Source: Tribonema minus (taxonomy: Eukaryota > Sar > Xanthophyceae > Tribonematales > Tribonemataceae). Taken from it: a stretch of DNA of 64,000 bases. The notes under the pieces are model-generated. The model was not told the DNA's origin. It saw only the letters and a list, made by a program, of their open reading frames with translations, and did no database searches. Of the stretch, positions 38,501 to 49,694 are shown in pieces (the first letter of the stretch is position 1; each line of letters begins with the position of its first letter). The DNA is taken from contig JAFCMP010000024.1 of assembly GCA_017506865.1 (NCBI GenBank), positions 372,001-436,000 on the forward strand. Reading direction: 5' to 3'. The position numbers were made by a program, and so were the translations under genes.

Positions 38501-40813
38501 GGGCGCGGTCGAGGAGCTGCTGCGCATCATGCAGCGCACGCACATGGAGCCGAGCGCCAAGTTCCTGGCGGCGCTGCTGCCGCTGGCGCAGGACGACGGA
38601 GATGGCGGCGGCGGCGGCGGCGGCGGCGATGACGCTCGCACCCGCAGCGACAGCGGCGGCGCGTCTGACGGCGGCAGCGGCGGCGGCGGCGGCGGCGAGC
38701 AGGCGCTGAGTGCCGCCGACGCGGAGGCGGCGGCGCACATTGCGCGCTGGCTGCGCGCTGCGCGCGCGCCCGGCGCGACGGCGGCGGCGGCGCCCGACGC
38801 GCTGGCGGCGGCGGTGCAGCACCTGAGCAGGATGCGGCGGCCGTGCGAGGCGGAGCGGCTCGCGCGCGTGGTGTGGGCGGCGGGCGTCGCACGCACGCAC
38901 GACGCGTACGCGAACGTCCTGGAGGCGCATGTGCGCACGCGGCGCGCTGACGACGCGACGCGCTGGCTCGGCGAAATGCAGGTGCGCTCGGTCAGGGTTA
39001 TGGCTAGGATTAGGGTTAGGGTTAGGGTTAGGTTTAGGCGAAATGCAGGTGCGCTCGTGCGTACGCGATGTACGCCGCACGCTGGGCTTTCGGCTGAGTT
39101 TGCTGCGTCCTCTGCGGCGCGCTGGCTCGGCGCAATGCAGGTGCGCTCGTGTGTACGTGATGTACGCCGCACGCTGGGCGTTCGGCTCAGTATGTGTGTA
39201 CGCGCGAGAGGTCGTTGCTTGATGCAGGGTCCCGGATTGGCGGGATGTCACACCGGCGTGCGCGTTCGCTGCAGACGAAGCCGTGCGCGCTGCGCGTGAT
39301 GACCCTGCGCGCCGCGGACTCGCTGGTTGCGCGCGTGCGTGCAGCATTTACACGCGATCCGTTGCTTGCTGTAAAGCGCGTGCGCAGTGCATCGTGCCAA
39401 GTAGCTGGTTTGCTGGTTGAGAGCGGTGCATGCACATCGGGGGGCAACTGCTGGCCACGCGATGCACGGCAGTTTGGCGTGTCGAGAGTGACAGCTGTAG
39501 TTCAGACGCAGCGGTCGCGGACGCGTCAGCGCGACGCATGCGCTGCGTGCGGTACTGTCGCAGTCACAGGGCGCGCCAGCGCGCTTACGCGTGGGGAGAA
39601 CGTCAAACCTGTGAAGCGCTGGAAGTTCTGTGTCTGTGCCGCGGCTGTCAGTTCGCCGATCGAAGCACATGGCGGTACTGCAGGTGCACATGATGGGGGG
39701 CCAGCGCGTCTGCCTGTTGCCGCCGTGTGATGGACTGCTCATGCCGGAATCATCGCACGGGCGCAGCATCTTGCGCGGACAGATCATGTGTTGCAGTATA
39801 CTCCAGAGCCACGCTTGCTGTGCGCTTGCTCACTGCTGGCAGCCTTGCAGCGACAGCTGATGGGGGCAGGCACTCTCCAAATCTCAGTCAATGCCTGCGC
39901 GCACGGCGCATGCTCGAACTTCAAGAGTGCTGTCGGCGTTTGCGCTCGCGCGGCGTGTGCTGGTCGCTTGCGGCGCGGCGGTGCCCCTCTGACGCGCGCG
40001 CTACATACAACATGCAGCACATGCGAATGAGTGCATGCGTACCACACGTCAGTACAAAGCCCATCGCATCGGCGTGCCACTCGCACGCATTCGTCGTCGC
40101 GCTCGGCGGCGTGCCGATGCGTACTCCGTGGGCGCAGAGCTGAGCGGTGCGCGCATCGCCCCCTCTCGCAGGCGCACGGCTTCGACGCGGACGAGGGCGC
40201 GCTGCGGCAGCTCATCTATGTGCAGCACGTGGCAGGCGACGCGCGCGCCGCCGTCGCGACGTACCGCTACGCGGTGCGCCTCGGCTACTTCAACCACTGG
40301 AGCGTCATCAGCGCGGGCGCGATGGACCTGCACTGGTTCACCGTGCCCATGGCAATCGCGGCCGTCACCGTCGTGCTGGAGGACATGCGGCGCGCGTGGC
40401 AGAGCGGCGGCAGCGGCGGCGGCGGCAGCGGCAGCAGCAATGAGGCGCAGAGCGCAGTCAACGGCGCCGCCAGCACCGGCGGCGGCAGCAGCACCGCTGC
40501 GCAAGGCCAGGATGATGTCGCCGTTGCCTCCGGCGATGCTGCCTCTGACCCCGACAGCGGCGGCGGCGGCACGAGCGCCGCCGCGGCCGCTGAGCACTGG
40601 GTGCACGATCCGCGGCTCGAGCTGCAGATCATCACGGGGCACTGCCTCGGGCGCGGCAGCCGCAGCAGGCTGCAGCCAGCGCTCATAGAGATGCTGAACG
40701 GGCTCGGTGTGGAGGCGTTTGTGCTGGTTCGCAACCGCGGCGTGCTCGTCGTCTACCACGGCAGCCTGCTGGAGTACGCAGCCAAGGCGCCTTTGGGCGG
40801 CGACGTGGAATGA
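35586..40813 (+). CDS. Pentatricopeptide repeat protein with C-terminal Smr domain (PPR-SMR), 5 exons
   Basis: Exons 35586-36228, 36497-36657, 37354-37507, 38137-38981 and 40172-40813 (phases 1, 0, 1, 0) give 814 residues. PPR-like helical hairpins are visible: TLAVVTLVRAQQMELASAQLAKA, LVAACDACKDAPGALRWLGVMRSRGF, MHACAVQSGYWREALRLLDDL, ALAAAGVARRDWGAVEELLRIM, and YANVLEAHVRTRRADDATRWLGEM. The C-terminus holds an Smr domain: DLHWFTVPMAIAAV (the DLH motif at 653-655) and IITGHCLGRGSRSRLQPALIEML (about 754-776), split by a Gly/Ser/Ala-rich insertion of about 65 residues. PPR-SMR proteins usually act on organellar RNA or gene expression, and the Arg/Ser-rich N-terminus fits organelle import, but plastid and mitochondrion cannot be told apart. 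Exon 4 includes long Ala and Gly runs. Intron 3 and intron 4 contain telomere-like tracts. Confidence 0.82.
36676..36783 (+). repeat. Dispersed short repeat, copy B
   Basis: Lies in PPR-SMR intron 2. It matches 50772-50915 from ctcgctcagggcgcgaaaa through to gaaagtgtctcaatgacaac, with internal indels. See also 17463-17520 and 53625-53690. Confidence 0.7.
38003..38094 (+). repeat. Telomere-like tract flanked by a 17-nt direct repeat
   Basis: GGTTAGGGTTAGGGTTAGC and related units fill 38022-38076. The identical 17-mer gctaccagtgcgcgact occurs at 38003-38019 and 38078-38094, directly bracketing the tract, like a target-site duplication. It lies 43 nt before the exon 4 acceptor of the PPR-SMR gene. 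Confidence 0.9.
38971..39057 (+). repeat. Telomere-like tract flanked by a 20-nt copy of the exon 4 edge
   Basis: The 20-mer gcgaaatgcaggtgcgctcg, which spans the 3' end of exon 4 and its donor at 38971-38990, is repeated exactly at 39038-39057. Between the copies lies GATTAGGGTTAGGGTTAGGG and neighbouring units. A further degenerate copy of the exon edge (gcgctggctcggcgcaatgca) lies at about 39119-39139. Confidence 0.93.
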
Positions 40814-41244
40814 TCCGCGGTTGGCGGTGCTGTTTGTGGCAAGGGGGGGGGCATTCAATTGCACATAAGACACCAGATGCTGTTGTGTCAGGGGCTCTTC
40901 AGGCGTGCTTGTTGCTTGTTGCAGAGGTACGCTGCCATTCGCGCCCCGGGTGAACATAACAAAACGCATTTATCACATCACCAGAGTCTTTGTGTGTCTT
41001 GATGTTTGGCACTGCTCCCATGTTCACCGTTGCCACTTGCTTGTGCTCACGATACACTTTGCCGCGTATGCCGCCAGATAAGGAAGCGACGAGGCTGGCT
41101 GGGGCTGAAAAAGCAACAAAAAGATAGCGACTGGCTCGTGGGTGTGTTACCCATGGTGACGCGCCAAAGTGGAAGTTGAATTTCGATTGCATCCGAACAT
41201 AGGCGAGGAGCAGCCCTGGCGCGCCGCGGCGGCATGCGCACGAG
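40814..41244. other. Intergenic region between PPR-SMR and carrier gene
   Basis: No gene recognised. Contains a short G run near 40840 and presumably the 3' end of the PPR-SMR transcript and the promoter of the carrier gene. Confidence 0.45.
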
Positions 41245-43607
41245 TTGGCACACAGAGCGTCTATGTGGATGAGGACGCTGTCGGCGGCGGCGTCGCTGCT
41301 GCTGGTCTGCCTGTGTTGCAGCCCATGCTGCGCGCGGCCGGCAGTGCCAACCACCAGCAGTGCAAGCTCCACCCCCGGAACCGCGAAACTGAGGCTGCCT
41401 CTGCCTCTGTCTCGCATGGAGAATGCCTTGGAGGGGCTCAAGAATGGCTGCGCTAGCGGGCTGGCCTCAGGATGCGTGAAGACGCTGTTGCAGCCTTTTG
41501 ACACCATCAAAACGGTGCAGCAGTTCAGCTCCGAGAGCCTGAACTTCTTCACAGCGGGGAGGCTTCTGCTGAAGCGGAATGGCGTGGGAGCCTTGTACAG
41601 CGGGCTGGGGGTGTCGCTGGTGGGGGCAATGCCGAGCATCGGCATCTACTTTGGGATCTACCAGTACTGCAGGGGAAAACTTGATCAATCGCCGAGGCTG
41701 TCGCCATTGGGCAGCATTGCCCTCAGCGCTGGCATCGGGAACTTCGTGGCAAGGTGAGCGATTGGGGTTGGTGACAAGAGTAGCAGACGTGCAACTGCCG
41801 TGGCTGAAAGACTTGAGGGCAGTGCCTATTCACAGCTTGGCATGGAGCAGAGTCGTTTCGCATTTCTTCTGGGCCCATTCAGGCGCCACCTGGAGCCGTG
41901 TAAACTTGCTCGAAGTTTGTCGCACTTATGTCGTGCAAAAGCGGCGCAAGCAAGTTTGCTCTGTTAATATGCAGCCGCTGCAAATCAGCCGCAGTGCTTG
42001 AAAGTTGCTGCAGCAGACGGCTCACGAGCGGAGAAGCAGGTGAGACCCAAGCAAGTCACTGTTGTCAGCATCCTGCTGCTGGAGGGATGCAGTGAGGGAT
42101 GCAGTGAAGTGTTTTGACCAACTGACCAACTCAGGATCAGGATCAGGAAGCCGCATACGTCTTATCCAGCAAGTACGATGGCAAACGCAGGACTGTACTA
42201 CATGAATTTTGCAGCATCATACCAGCCTACCATGACTTCATTATGTATCTGAGTGTGTGCTCTTCCTGCGCTTGGCCATACAAGGTCTACAGTGCATGCG
42301 GTTTTCCACTGATGACATGGTCCAGTACGCAAGACTTGTCTAGATTTGATTTCAGATTCAAAGAGACCTGTTGTGCTTCATCTTGGTGTCATACATTGTT
42401 TAACCTTGCTTCATTACCCAAGTATTTCAGTTATTCTATGAATGTTTGCACAGCTTCGAGAAACGATGTACATTACATCAGCATGGAGGTTTTTTTTTCA
42501 TAATTACTTGCTGTTGGACCCTTGTGACCACCTGCTGCTGACCCTCCAATCCAGCGCTTGTATGTTGCTCATCACATTATGACAAGATCCCAGTAACGCT
42601 GCAGGCGTTTCCAATGTCAGCGTTAGTTACGAGCAGCAGGTCTCCGAAGACCGTGACAGGATCCCGGTAACGCCGCATGGCGTTTCCAGCATAGGGCGTG
42701 GGTAGTGCGCAGGCCTGCAGACATGAACAAAGTCGTAATTCATCCACATGAAAGAGAGGCTTTGTCCAGAGCCATGAGTGTGCATAGACAAACTTCGAAG
42801 TGTGACGTACGATTAACGTCCCGACTGTGTCGCTGATAGTAAGCCAAGGGCCGTTTCGAGCCGATCCGGATTGCAGGCGCATTGATCACTGATCGAATGA
42901 AAGTATGGGCACTATTGCTGGTGTCAATGGCAACAGGACGGCTGCTGCATGGAAGCCTTCGCACGCTGGCATGTACGCGGACATCATTCACAAGCGCCAG
43001 AGTCGCGAAAAAGCCACAAGTGACGCAAAGGCAAAAGCCGTAGTGCCTCAACCCCCCCCCCCCGGCTGGCCCCCTCTTACCCCCTTCCCCTCGCAGCTTC
43101 TTCCGCGTCCCCTACGAGATCGTGAAGCAGCGGCTGCAGGCGGGCGTCTACCCGGACACGGCGACAGCGCTCCGCATCATGTACGCGGACGGCGGCGTCG
43201 GCGCCTTCTTCGGGCGCGGCGGCATCGCGACGCAGCTCGCGCGCGACGTCCCATACGCCATGGTCACGCTCATGGTGTACGAGTCGCTACAGACGGCGGC
43301 GCGGCGGCGCGCGGCGGCGCGCGGCGCGGCGAAGCCCTCGCACCTTGAGACCATGCTCATCGGCGCGATCGCGGGCGGCGTCGGGACGCTCGCGACGAAC
43401 CCGATGGACGTCGTCAAGACGCGCATGATGACGGCGCCGCACCTGTACGCGTCGGCGTGGGACGCGGCGGTGGTGACGCTGCGCGCGGACGGCGCGCGCG
43501 CGTTCGCGCGCGGCGCGACGCCGCGCCTCCTCCACAAGGTCCCCGCCAACGGCCTCTTCTTCGCCGCGTACGAGCTCTTCCGCACGCTGCTCGGCGTGCG
43601 GCGGTAG
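41245..43607 (+). CDS. Mitochondrial carrier family protein, S-adenosylmethionine-carrier-like (2 exons)
   Basis: Exons 41245-41753 and 43097-43607 (phase 2, AG|C) give up to 339 residues; Met at 41263 or 41269 may be the true start. Three carrier repeats are visible: GLASGCVKTLLQPFDTIKTVQQF, FFRVPYEIVKQRLQAG, and AGGVGTLATNPMDVVKTRMM, each with the P-x-(D/E) signature of the family. The motif spacing and the VPYEIVKQR segment resemble SAM carriers, which exchange S-adenosylmethionine for S-adenosylhomocysteine across organelle membranes. Unusually, the N-terminus (LSAAASLLLVCLCCSPCCARP) looks like an ER signal peptide, which in a complex-plastid alga could mean plastid-envelope routing; the usual Phe junction is absent, so this is uncertain. 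Exon 2 is much GC-richer than exon 1. No exon-edge copies are seen in its intron. Confidence 0.8.
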
Positions 43608-43785
43608 CGCGCCGCGGCAGCGCGCGGCGGCGGCGGCGGCAGCGCGTGGCGGCGGCAGCGGCGGCGGCGATGGCGGCGGCGGCGGCGGCGGCAGCGCGTG
43701 GCGGCAGCAGCGGCGGCGGCGCTGGTGGCGGCAGCAGCGGCGGCAGCGCGTGGCGACGGCGACGGCAGCGGCGGCGCTTGGCGTG
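43608..43785. repeat. GC-rich minisatellite
   Basis: Irregular repeats of gcggcggcggcggcagcgcgtggcggcggcag-type units, with GCGTGGC recurring at about 43643, 43697 and 43748. It lies directly downstream of the carrier gene stop. Confidence 0.8.
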
Positions 43786-45673
43786 TCTTGACAGCCATCG
43801 TCTGCCACACGACGCAGTCTGCAAGCGGCAGCCGGCGATGAGGTCCAGGCTGCGCAAAGGCGGCAGCTGCAGCAGCGCTCGGCGGCACATGGAGCGCCGC
43901 TGCTGCCGCCAGCCCTAGCGCGGTTGCGTCACCGCACTGGACTGTCGTCTCACCGGCGCACCGGCTCGAGATCGCTGCGGGGCGCTGCTGCTTTGACCCC
44001 ACGCGGCATTTGCCAGCGGCGCCGGCCGCAGCGCTCGTTGGCGCGTCGTGCGAGCGACTGCGCTGGGTGACTCAGCAGCAGCACTCAGCAGCGGTGCTCA
44101 GCAGCAGGGGGGCTGCTACCGTGAACGCGGTACCCGAGCCGCCTGCCACGGCACTGTTCGCTGCCGCGGACGGCGAACTGTGCGCCGCGCATTCGCACGC
44201 GCGAAGCGCAGGGGCTTTGGGCCAAGTGTCAGGAGGGTGCGCGCGGCAGTGCACAGGAACGTTTCTGCGCGGTTCCTTGGAACGCGCAGGGCGCCGCGCT
44301 GCGCAGCGGCGCCGCCTGCGCGGTTTGTCAAACGTGCGTGGTCGGTGGGGTGGTGTGCCGAGCATCTCACAGCATTGAGAATATACATCACATGTTGAGG
44401 ACCGACAGCCGCATGCGTGATGTGATGACTGTACCTGCTTGCTGCTTTTGGAGCGTGTTTCCGTGTGCCTGCGAATGTTGGCATCTGCGTGAGTGGTATG
44501 CACGCTGCAGAGTGCGAACAAAACGGCATCACGGCAGTGCGCAGCCTGACTTACTTCAAGGATATCAGTGCAACTGGTGACCCACCACTGCGCAGCAACC
44601 CAGCCAGTCTCAGCACTCTGTGCCATGTTTTGCAGGCAGTGCGGGCACAGGTGGTGTGAATGCAGCATTGCTCCGGTGCCAGCACCCAGCACGTCACATT
44701 GGCAGGAGCTGAAACTCATTTCTGGCCTGCCTGCTTCAGGGAGTACTCAAGCCCTGTGCATGATACAGCTCCCACAAGATAAAGTTTGCTCACACAGGCT
44801 GGACCCTTGCAGGAAAAGCCACTTTCTGAGTTCTCATTCGAGATACCCTGATGGACCCTTCCGCCCATATTACTGCTCCATAGATCATACGTTTGCCACA
44901 CCATACAGATGACTTGAGGTACACGCATGCGATTACAACGCTTTGAGGGAAAGATGGCCATTAGGCGAAGTGTGTCGACATGGTGATGCAGGTCGGGTCA
45001 AGTGAGCTCATTAGCGCGCCCTTTCTGTTCACATAACAAGCATCATTCAAACTAAGTTTGCATCTGCAAGCGAATACAAAACAACGACAGGCAGCAACAG
45101 GGCACACGAGCAGCCAATGCCAGTATTCATGTCGGAAGTGGCAGCATCGTGTGCTGCATGTTGTCTCATTACAACGGCTAGGGGGGGTGTCAAAACATGC
45201 ATTTCAAAACCTGGCAGCCCAGAAAACATAAACCCCCTGCTTCAGGGGGCGGTACCCCCTACAAAACTGAGCTGCAACATGTAGGCAGTCGTGCAACACC
45301 CAGCGGCGGGCGCAGTCGTGCTGCAACTAGCGGGTCGACTACTAGAGTGGGAACGCTTCGAGTAGCGTATGCACAAGTTACTGATGCACAGCGCGCAAAA
45401 AACTGCGGGCGGCCACGCGGCGGTGGCGCGCCTGCACATGTGAGACCATCCTCCCAAGGCCGACAGGGCTCTTGTGAGAGGGAATGATGAGCGATGGCGA
45501 TGCGCGTAAACTCTCTGATTGGGGGCCGCCGCCGCCGCCGCCCTGAGCGGAAGCAGCGCAGCACCGCCGTTGTGATAGGCAGGTGAGCGAATGCGCGTGT
45601 TCACGACGTACTTGCCTCTCCGGCGCGCTCACGGGGACGCGCTAGGCAGCGGCGGCGACCCAGCGCCTGCGCC
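43608..45673. other. Intergenic region with a GC-rich minisatellite
   Basis: No gene recognised. Just after the carrier stop, 43608-43785 is a GGC/CAG-rich minisatellite. The remainder holds only weak open frames. Confidence 0.5.
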
Positions 45674-46501
45674 CTAGCAGAGCAGCGGCGGGCGCGGCGG
45701 CGGCACCAGCAGCGGCGGCAGGCAGCGCGGCGCGCGCACAACCGCAGCTGCGGCGGGCGGCGCAGCCGGCTGCATTGCCACCACATTGAGCGTGCGCCGG
45801 TGGCCCGGGGACACGAACAGCGCATCCCGCACGGGCGTGCGCTCCGCGCACTCGGTGACAGCGCCGCTGCTGCCGCCGCCGCCGCCGCCGCCCGCGGCGG
45901 CACGCGCCGCCGCCGCCGCCTCGATTTCCAGGAGCACCTGGTAGGTGCTGACGCCACGGGCGCGGGCGACCTCGTCCAGTTGCGTGAACCGCCGCTCCAG
46001 GGTCTTCAGTGCGACTCTCGTCGTGGCCAGATCGTCCCCCTTGAGGGCCCTGGGGCTGAGCACGTCCTGCAGAGTGGTGGCGCCGGAGACGAGGTACTGG
46101 TACTCCCGTGGGGAGCGGCGGCGCAGCGCTGCGATGCGCGCCTCGCTGCCGCCTATGCTGCTACTGCTGCTGCTGCTGGTCGTGGCCCGGTCGCGCCTCA
46201 GCTTCCGCCTCGCGTGGCGGAGCAAGCCTCGGTGCTTCATCTCCTCGAGCCAGATCAGCCCTGCCGCTACGGCTCCTTCGACGTATAGCACGTCCTCCTG
46301 CGATTGGGGCTGCGCCGAGACACGCAGCAAAGACTGCAGCTCACGTATGCTGTCCTCCGCAAAGTCGAGGCCTTGCGGGAGATCAGGGAAGAACGCCAGG
46401 CCCAAGGAAGCGGGGCTCGACCGAGGCCGCAATAACGAGCTGCACTCGCCGAGCTGACTAAGACTCGGCAGCAGCGGGGCAGGGCGACGCCTTGTGCCCA
46501 T
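45674..46501 (-). CDS. Hypothetical protein, helical, unknown function
   Basis: A 275-residue open frame on the minus strand that I do not recognise. Residues about 35-190 look protein-like: amphipathic helices such as LDFAEDSIRELQSLLRV, VAAGLIWLEEMKHRGLLRHARRKLRRD and VALKTLERRFTQLDEVARARGVSTYQVLLEIEAAA. A Ser run (about 110-118) and a Gly run (about 207-215) interrupt it, and the last 50 residues are Pro/Ala-rich. The overlapping plus-strand frames are Arg/Ser/Leu-rich and look like shadows. An upstream frame (46869-46513, HEIDDLLFARKQVAQALLYTRRN) might belong to the same gene through an intron, but I cannot place a junction. No signal peptide is evident. Confidence 0.5.
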   Translation of the reverse strand: MGTRRRPAPLLPSLSQLGECSSLLRPRSSPASLGLAFFPDLPQGLDFAEDSIRELQSLLRVSAQPQSQEDVLYVEGAVAAGLIWLEEMKHRGLLRHARRKLRRDRATTSSSSSSSIGGSEARIAALRRRSPREYQYLVSGATTLQDVLSPRALKGDDLATTRVALKTLERRFTQLDEVARARGVSTYQVLLEIEAAAAARAAAGGGGGGGSSGAVTECAERTPVRDALFVSPGHRRTLNVVAMQPAAPPAAAAVVRAPRCLPPLLVPPPRPPLLC

Positions 46502-47322
46502 AAACCCTTCTGCTAGGTGACGTCCTCTGTGCTGATTGCGCTTGCTAGTGGCCGCCTTGTCCTGCTCGCGGTCGCCGGTGTTTTTGTTGGTGTCGTGCGT
46601 TTTTGTGCTGATGTAAGAAGGCCTCTCAGCGGTAGAGAATCGTCTTCAGGCATTACACAGCCCGTTTGGGCGGCGTGGTGCTGCTCACGTGGCCCCGCCA
46701 CCTGCTGAATGTTCCTTCTAGTATAAAGTAAAGCCTGGGCAACCTGTTTTCTTGCGAAGAGCAGATCGTCAATCTCATGTTGAACCTGGTGACACAACGG
46801 TTGAAGCCAGCCCTGCAAGTTGCCTCTTTGGAGCAGCGCTTGAGGGCAGTGAGACGCGCTGGCTCTCAATTTCGGCGAGCGCGCACGCCTTCACCGTGAT
46901 GGGATACAGATCTTTCTATGATTGGGGTCGGTGCCACTAATGGGGTCACTACCGTCGTCTGCTATACACCTTGCCGCCCCCACCCCCCGCCCGAGTTGAC
47001 GGCGGCGGTTTCGCGGCTCCGCCGCTCGCACGTCTGGCAGCTACGAGTAAATCAGGCATTGTGTTACATACTCAAACTTTGCACGCAGGTCCAGCCAAGT
47101 AACACCACGTCACCAGCTGGTGACATGGCCAGCGCCGAAATGACGAAAAAACCAGATTATTACCTACTTTAAGTCGAGCTTGCCACAGTACATGTGTTGT
47201 GGAGATTGCAAGTGTCTTAACGCGCAGTGACGATTAACTTTAGACGCTATCGCCAAATGGCATCTCTCCGCCCTCTTGAGTCCTCGTCCATCTGTTCCCC
47301 TCTGGTCTGCGCCATGTGCATC
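46502..47322. other. Intergenic region
   Basis: No confident gene. The minus-strand open frame at 46513-46869 has a plausible helical segment but no recognised family. Confidence 0.4.
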
Positions 47323-48307
47323 TTAACGCAAAGAGTACGCCATGTGGAGCGCTGCCGACAGAGCTGAGCATATGCGCGCTAGTGCTAGGACTTTTGAGGC
47401 TAGACGACTGGCTGCTCCGGACACCGACATCCTGATTGCACACTCCGTAGCGACAGCCTCCAGCAGCTTCCGCGGCGAGTCCCGTTCCTGCGCTCCAATG
47501 CTGCCAAATGACCCAATTGCCAAAGAAGTGGCAGGTTGTCAGCAATTCTGAACAAGGTGAACGGAACAGCGGGTTTGTTTGGCGGCCTCTTGGTTGCAAC
47601 AGCACCGCCCGGGATCTGGTGCAGTCTTCACCGCCCGCGACTGCGCCTGTGCCTCGAAGCAGGTGACGTCCACTATGATCGGCAGTTGACGCGTCTCATC
47701 ATCGAAGCCGACGCCTGGAAAGATGTCGTCGGGCAACACAATGTCCATCCTGCGATCCATTTGAGAATGAATGCAATGGCGTGTAGTCCTCGTTGACGAG
47801 CCCTGTCTTGACATGCTGCCGCAGGATGCGCTGCATGGCCCGCTTTACACTGTTGTGCACGATGGTGTCTTGTGCCTTGACGCGTGGTGCCTGACAGATG
47901 CGTGCATGCAAGCTGCCGCCTAGAGACTTCCTGCACAGCCTGCAGTGCGCCGTCTGCTGCTCCACTCTGATGGAGCACTTTAAGGCCAGCTGCCAGGGCA
48001 TTCCGTCAGCTGCGGCCGTTGAGGAGTACATAGCCTCGATGAGGAGTGCCGTGCAGATGGCGTGCATGTGGCGCCGCGACCGGAACCGGGTAAGTTCACA
48101 AGTGCGCTGCGTGCCTTGCGGCAGCTTTTGCAGCTCCGCTTCCACCTTATCCGCAAGCACGGTGGCAACGGCGTCCGCATGCGCACTCTGGGTCAGGCGC
48201 TTCTGGCTGCATTGCAACTGCAGAGCAATGACATCAAGTACACCGTTATGTGCAGCGTCTGCAGCTGCAGTCCCCCAACCTGCTTGCTGCTGCTGCACCG
48301 GCGGCAA
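47323..48307 (-). mobile_element. Decayed C-terminal fragment of a non-LTR (LINE-type) retrotransposon
   Basis: Three consecutive minus-strand frames together resemble the segment that follows reverse transcriptase in many LINE polyproteins. These are: CRLCRKSLGGSLHARICQAP and IVHNSVKRAMQRIL (48307-47699), a variant of the Cys/His segment and RHN-V motif; RMDIVLPDD then PIIVDVTCF (47814-47539), the R-DIV and DVTV motifs; and SFGSIGAQERDSPRKLL (47523-47323), the terminal motif. Frameshifts separate them, near 47770 and near 47530. No reverse transcriptase core, 5' end, poly-A tail or target duplication is visible. It is presumably a dead 3' fragment. Confidence 0.55.
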
Positions 48308-49694
48308 AGCTGGCGCCGGTGCCTCCGGTTTTGTACTTTTAAAAGGCTAGCTCACAACGATGCAGCTCGTCCGACTTATGTACGAGTTTGCGTTCATCGT
48401 CGCAGGCCAGCATGTACCATTTGCTGTCTGCTTGAGGATGACTTGCAGATGGAATTCAGTTTTTAAAAGCAACAATACAGAATTGTTTGCGAGTACTGGC
48501 TATAGCAGCGGCGCTGATGGCTTTGATCCACCTCTGCAATTACTTCACCAAGGCAGTTGTGATTGACAGAAGACCCGAATGCTGACCACCAAAGCTATGA
48601 TACGCGACGTCATCTAGGATGCAACAGTGTTGGTGGCGCTTTGCGTTCTCCACGCCGCACGAGAAAACTGTGGAGAACTGAGAAACACAGTTGAAGTTGA
48701 AATACTTTTTATTCCCAATTGGATCCACAAATTAATTCTCACAGACACAGAGACGGGTTACAAAAGCCACTGAGCCTCAGTGAGTCTGGTGTGGCTCGCG
48801 GGCAAAGCAGCAGCAGCAGGGTGTGATCGGTATTCACGTTCGGGAGCGTGGAGGTGCCAACGAGCCAGAGGCCTCTGTGCACGCGCAGTGTCACAGGACA
48901 GTGCTCGCAGCAGCAACACAGCTCGTGTGCTGCAGACGTCGTCGCAGGTGCGAAGTGGCATCGCATCATTACTTTTCGTCAACATCATCAACAGCAAAAG
49001 TCATAGCGCAGATGCAGCATGGTCACTTCACTTGAGTCAACGCAGTTCCACCTGCCATGGACACAGTCCAACCTGCACAGCACAGACGGGCAACTTCGCC
49101 AGCAGATGTAAATTTCGTTTCGAAGCAGCATCGGCGATCAGCAGCATCCGCAGCGTGGCAACACCTTTGAGCTTAGAATTGGCTTTGCTTGAGCAATTCA
49201 GGGCAGCTGTTTCCGCCCAATGAGTCCAAGTTCAGCAAGCCCCCCCAATCAACGCCCTGCAGAAGGTCTTCGAAACGCTTTGAAAAAGGGGGTACTCCAA
49301 ACTCTATCTCTTCACCCACTTCCCGTCCAGGGAACCAATGCAGGGAAAGCCCCTTATTTCCGGCCATGTTTACGTTGTTGCATGGCAACGGCATGCAATA
49401 CAGGTTTGGTTGTCGATCATCGCGTTACGACGGCTCTGAATCGCTTTCTTTGAGTTGTAGTGAATGCCGGTATGGTACTTAGTTGGCGTTCCAGAAGCCA
49501 CTCATGTGTGATTGTGAGCGCATGAGAAATATCAAGAACCCCGGGGACCTGGTTTCGATCATGCGCTCTTATGTGCTGGCCATGCTCCTCAAACCAGGCG
49601 CTTTTCTCATGGCGCTGACTGGTAACAATTCATTGTGGCCTGGTTTAGTTGTATTCTCACGTTCAGCATGTATCCCTGCTTGCCTTCGACAGCT
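48308..49694. other. Intergenic region
   Basis: No gene recognised. Upstream continuation of the retroelement may lie in 48308-48500 but shows no motif. Confidence 0.4.

Noticed and set aside
37915-39347. Plus- and minus-strand Arg/Ala-rich frames over PPR-SMR exon 4
   Set aside because: Only the frame used in the PPR-SMR gene shows PPR hairpins and joins the neighbouring exons in phase. The others are composition artefacts.
47898-48350. Plus-strand frame overlapping the retroelement fragment
   Set aside because: Cys/Ser-rich complement of the better-supported minus-strand LINE-like frame, with no motif of its own.
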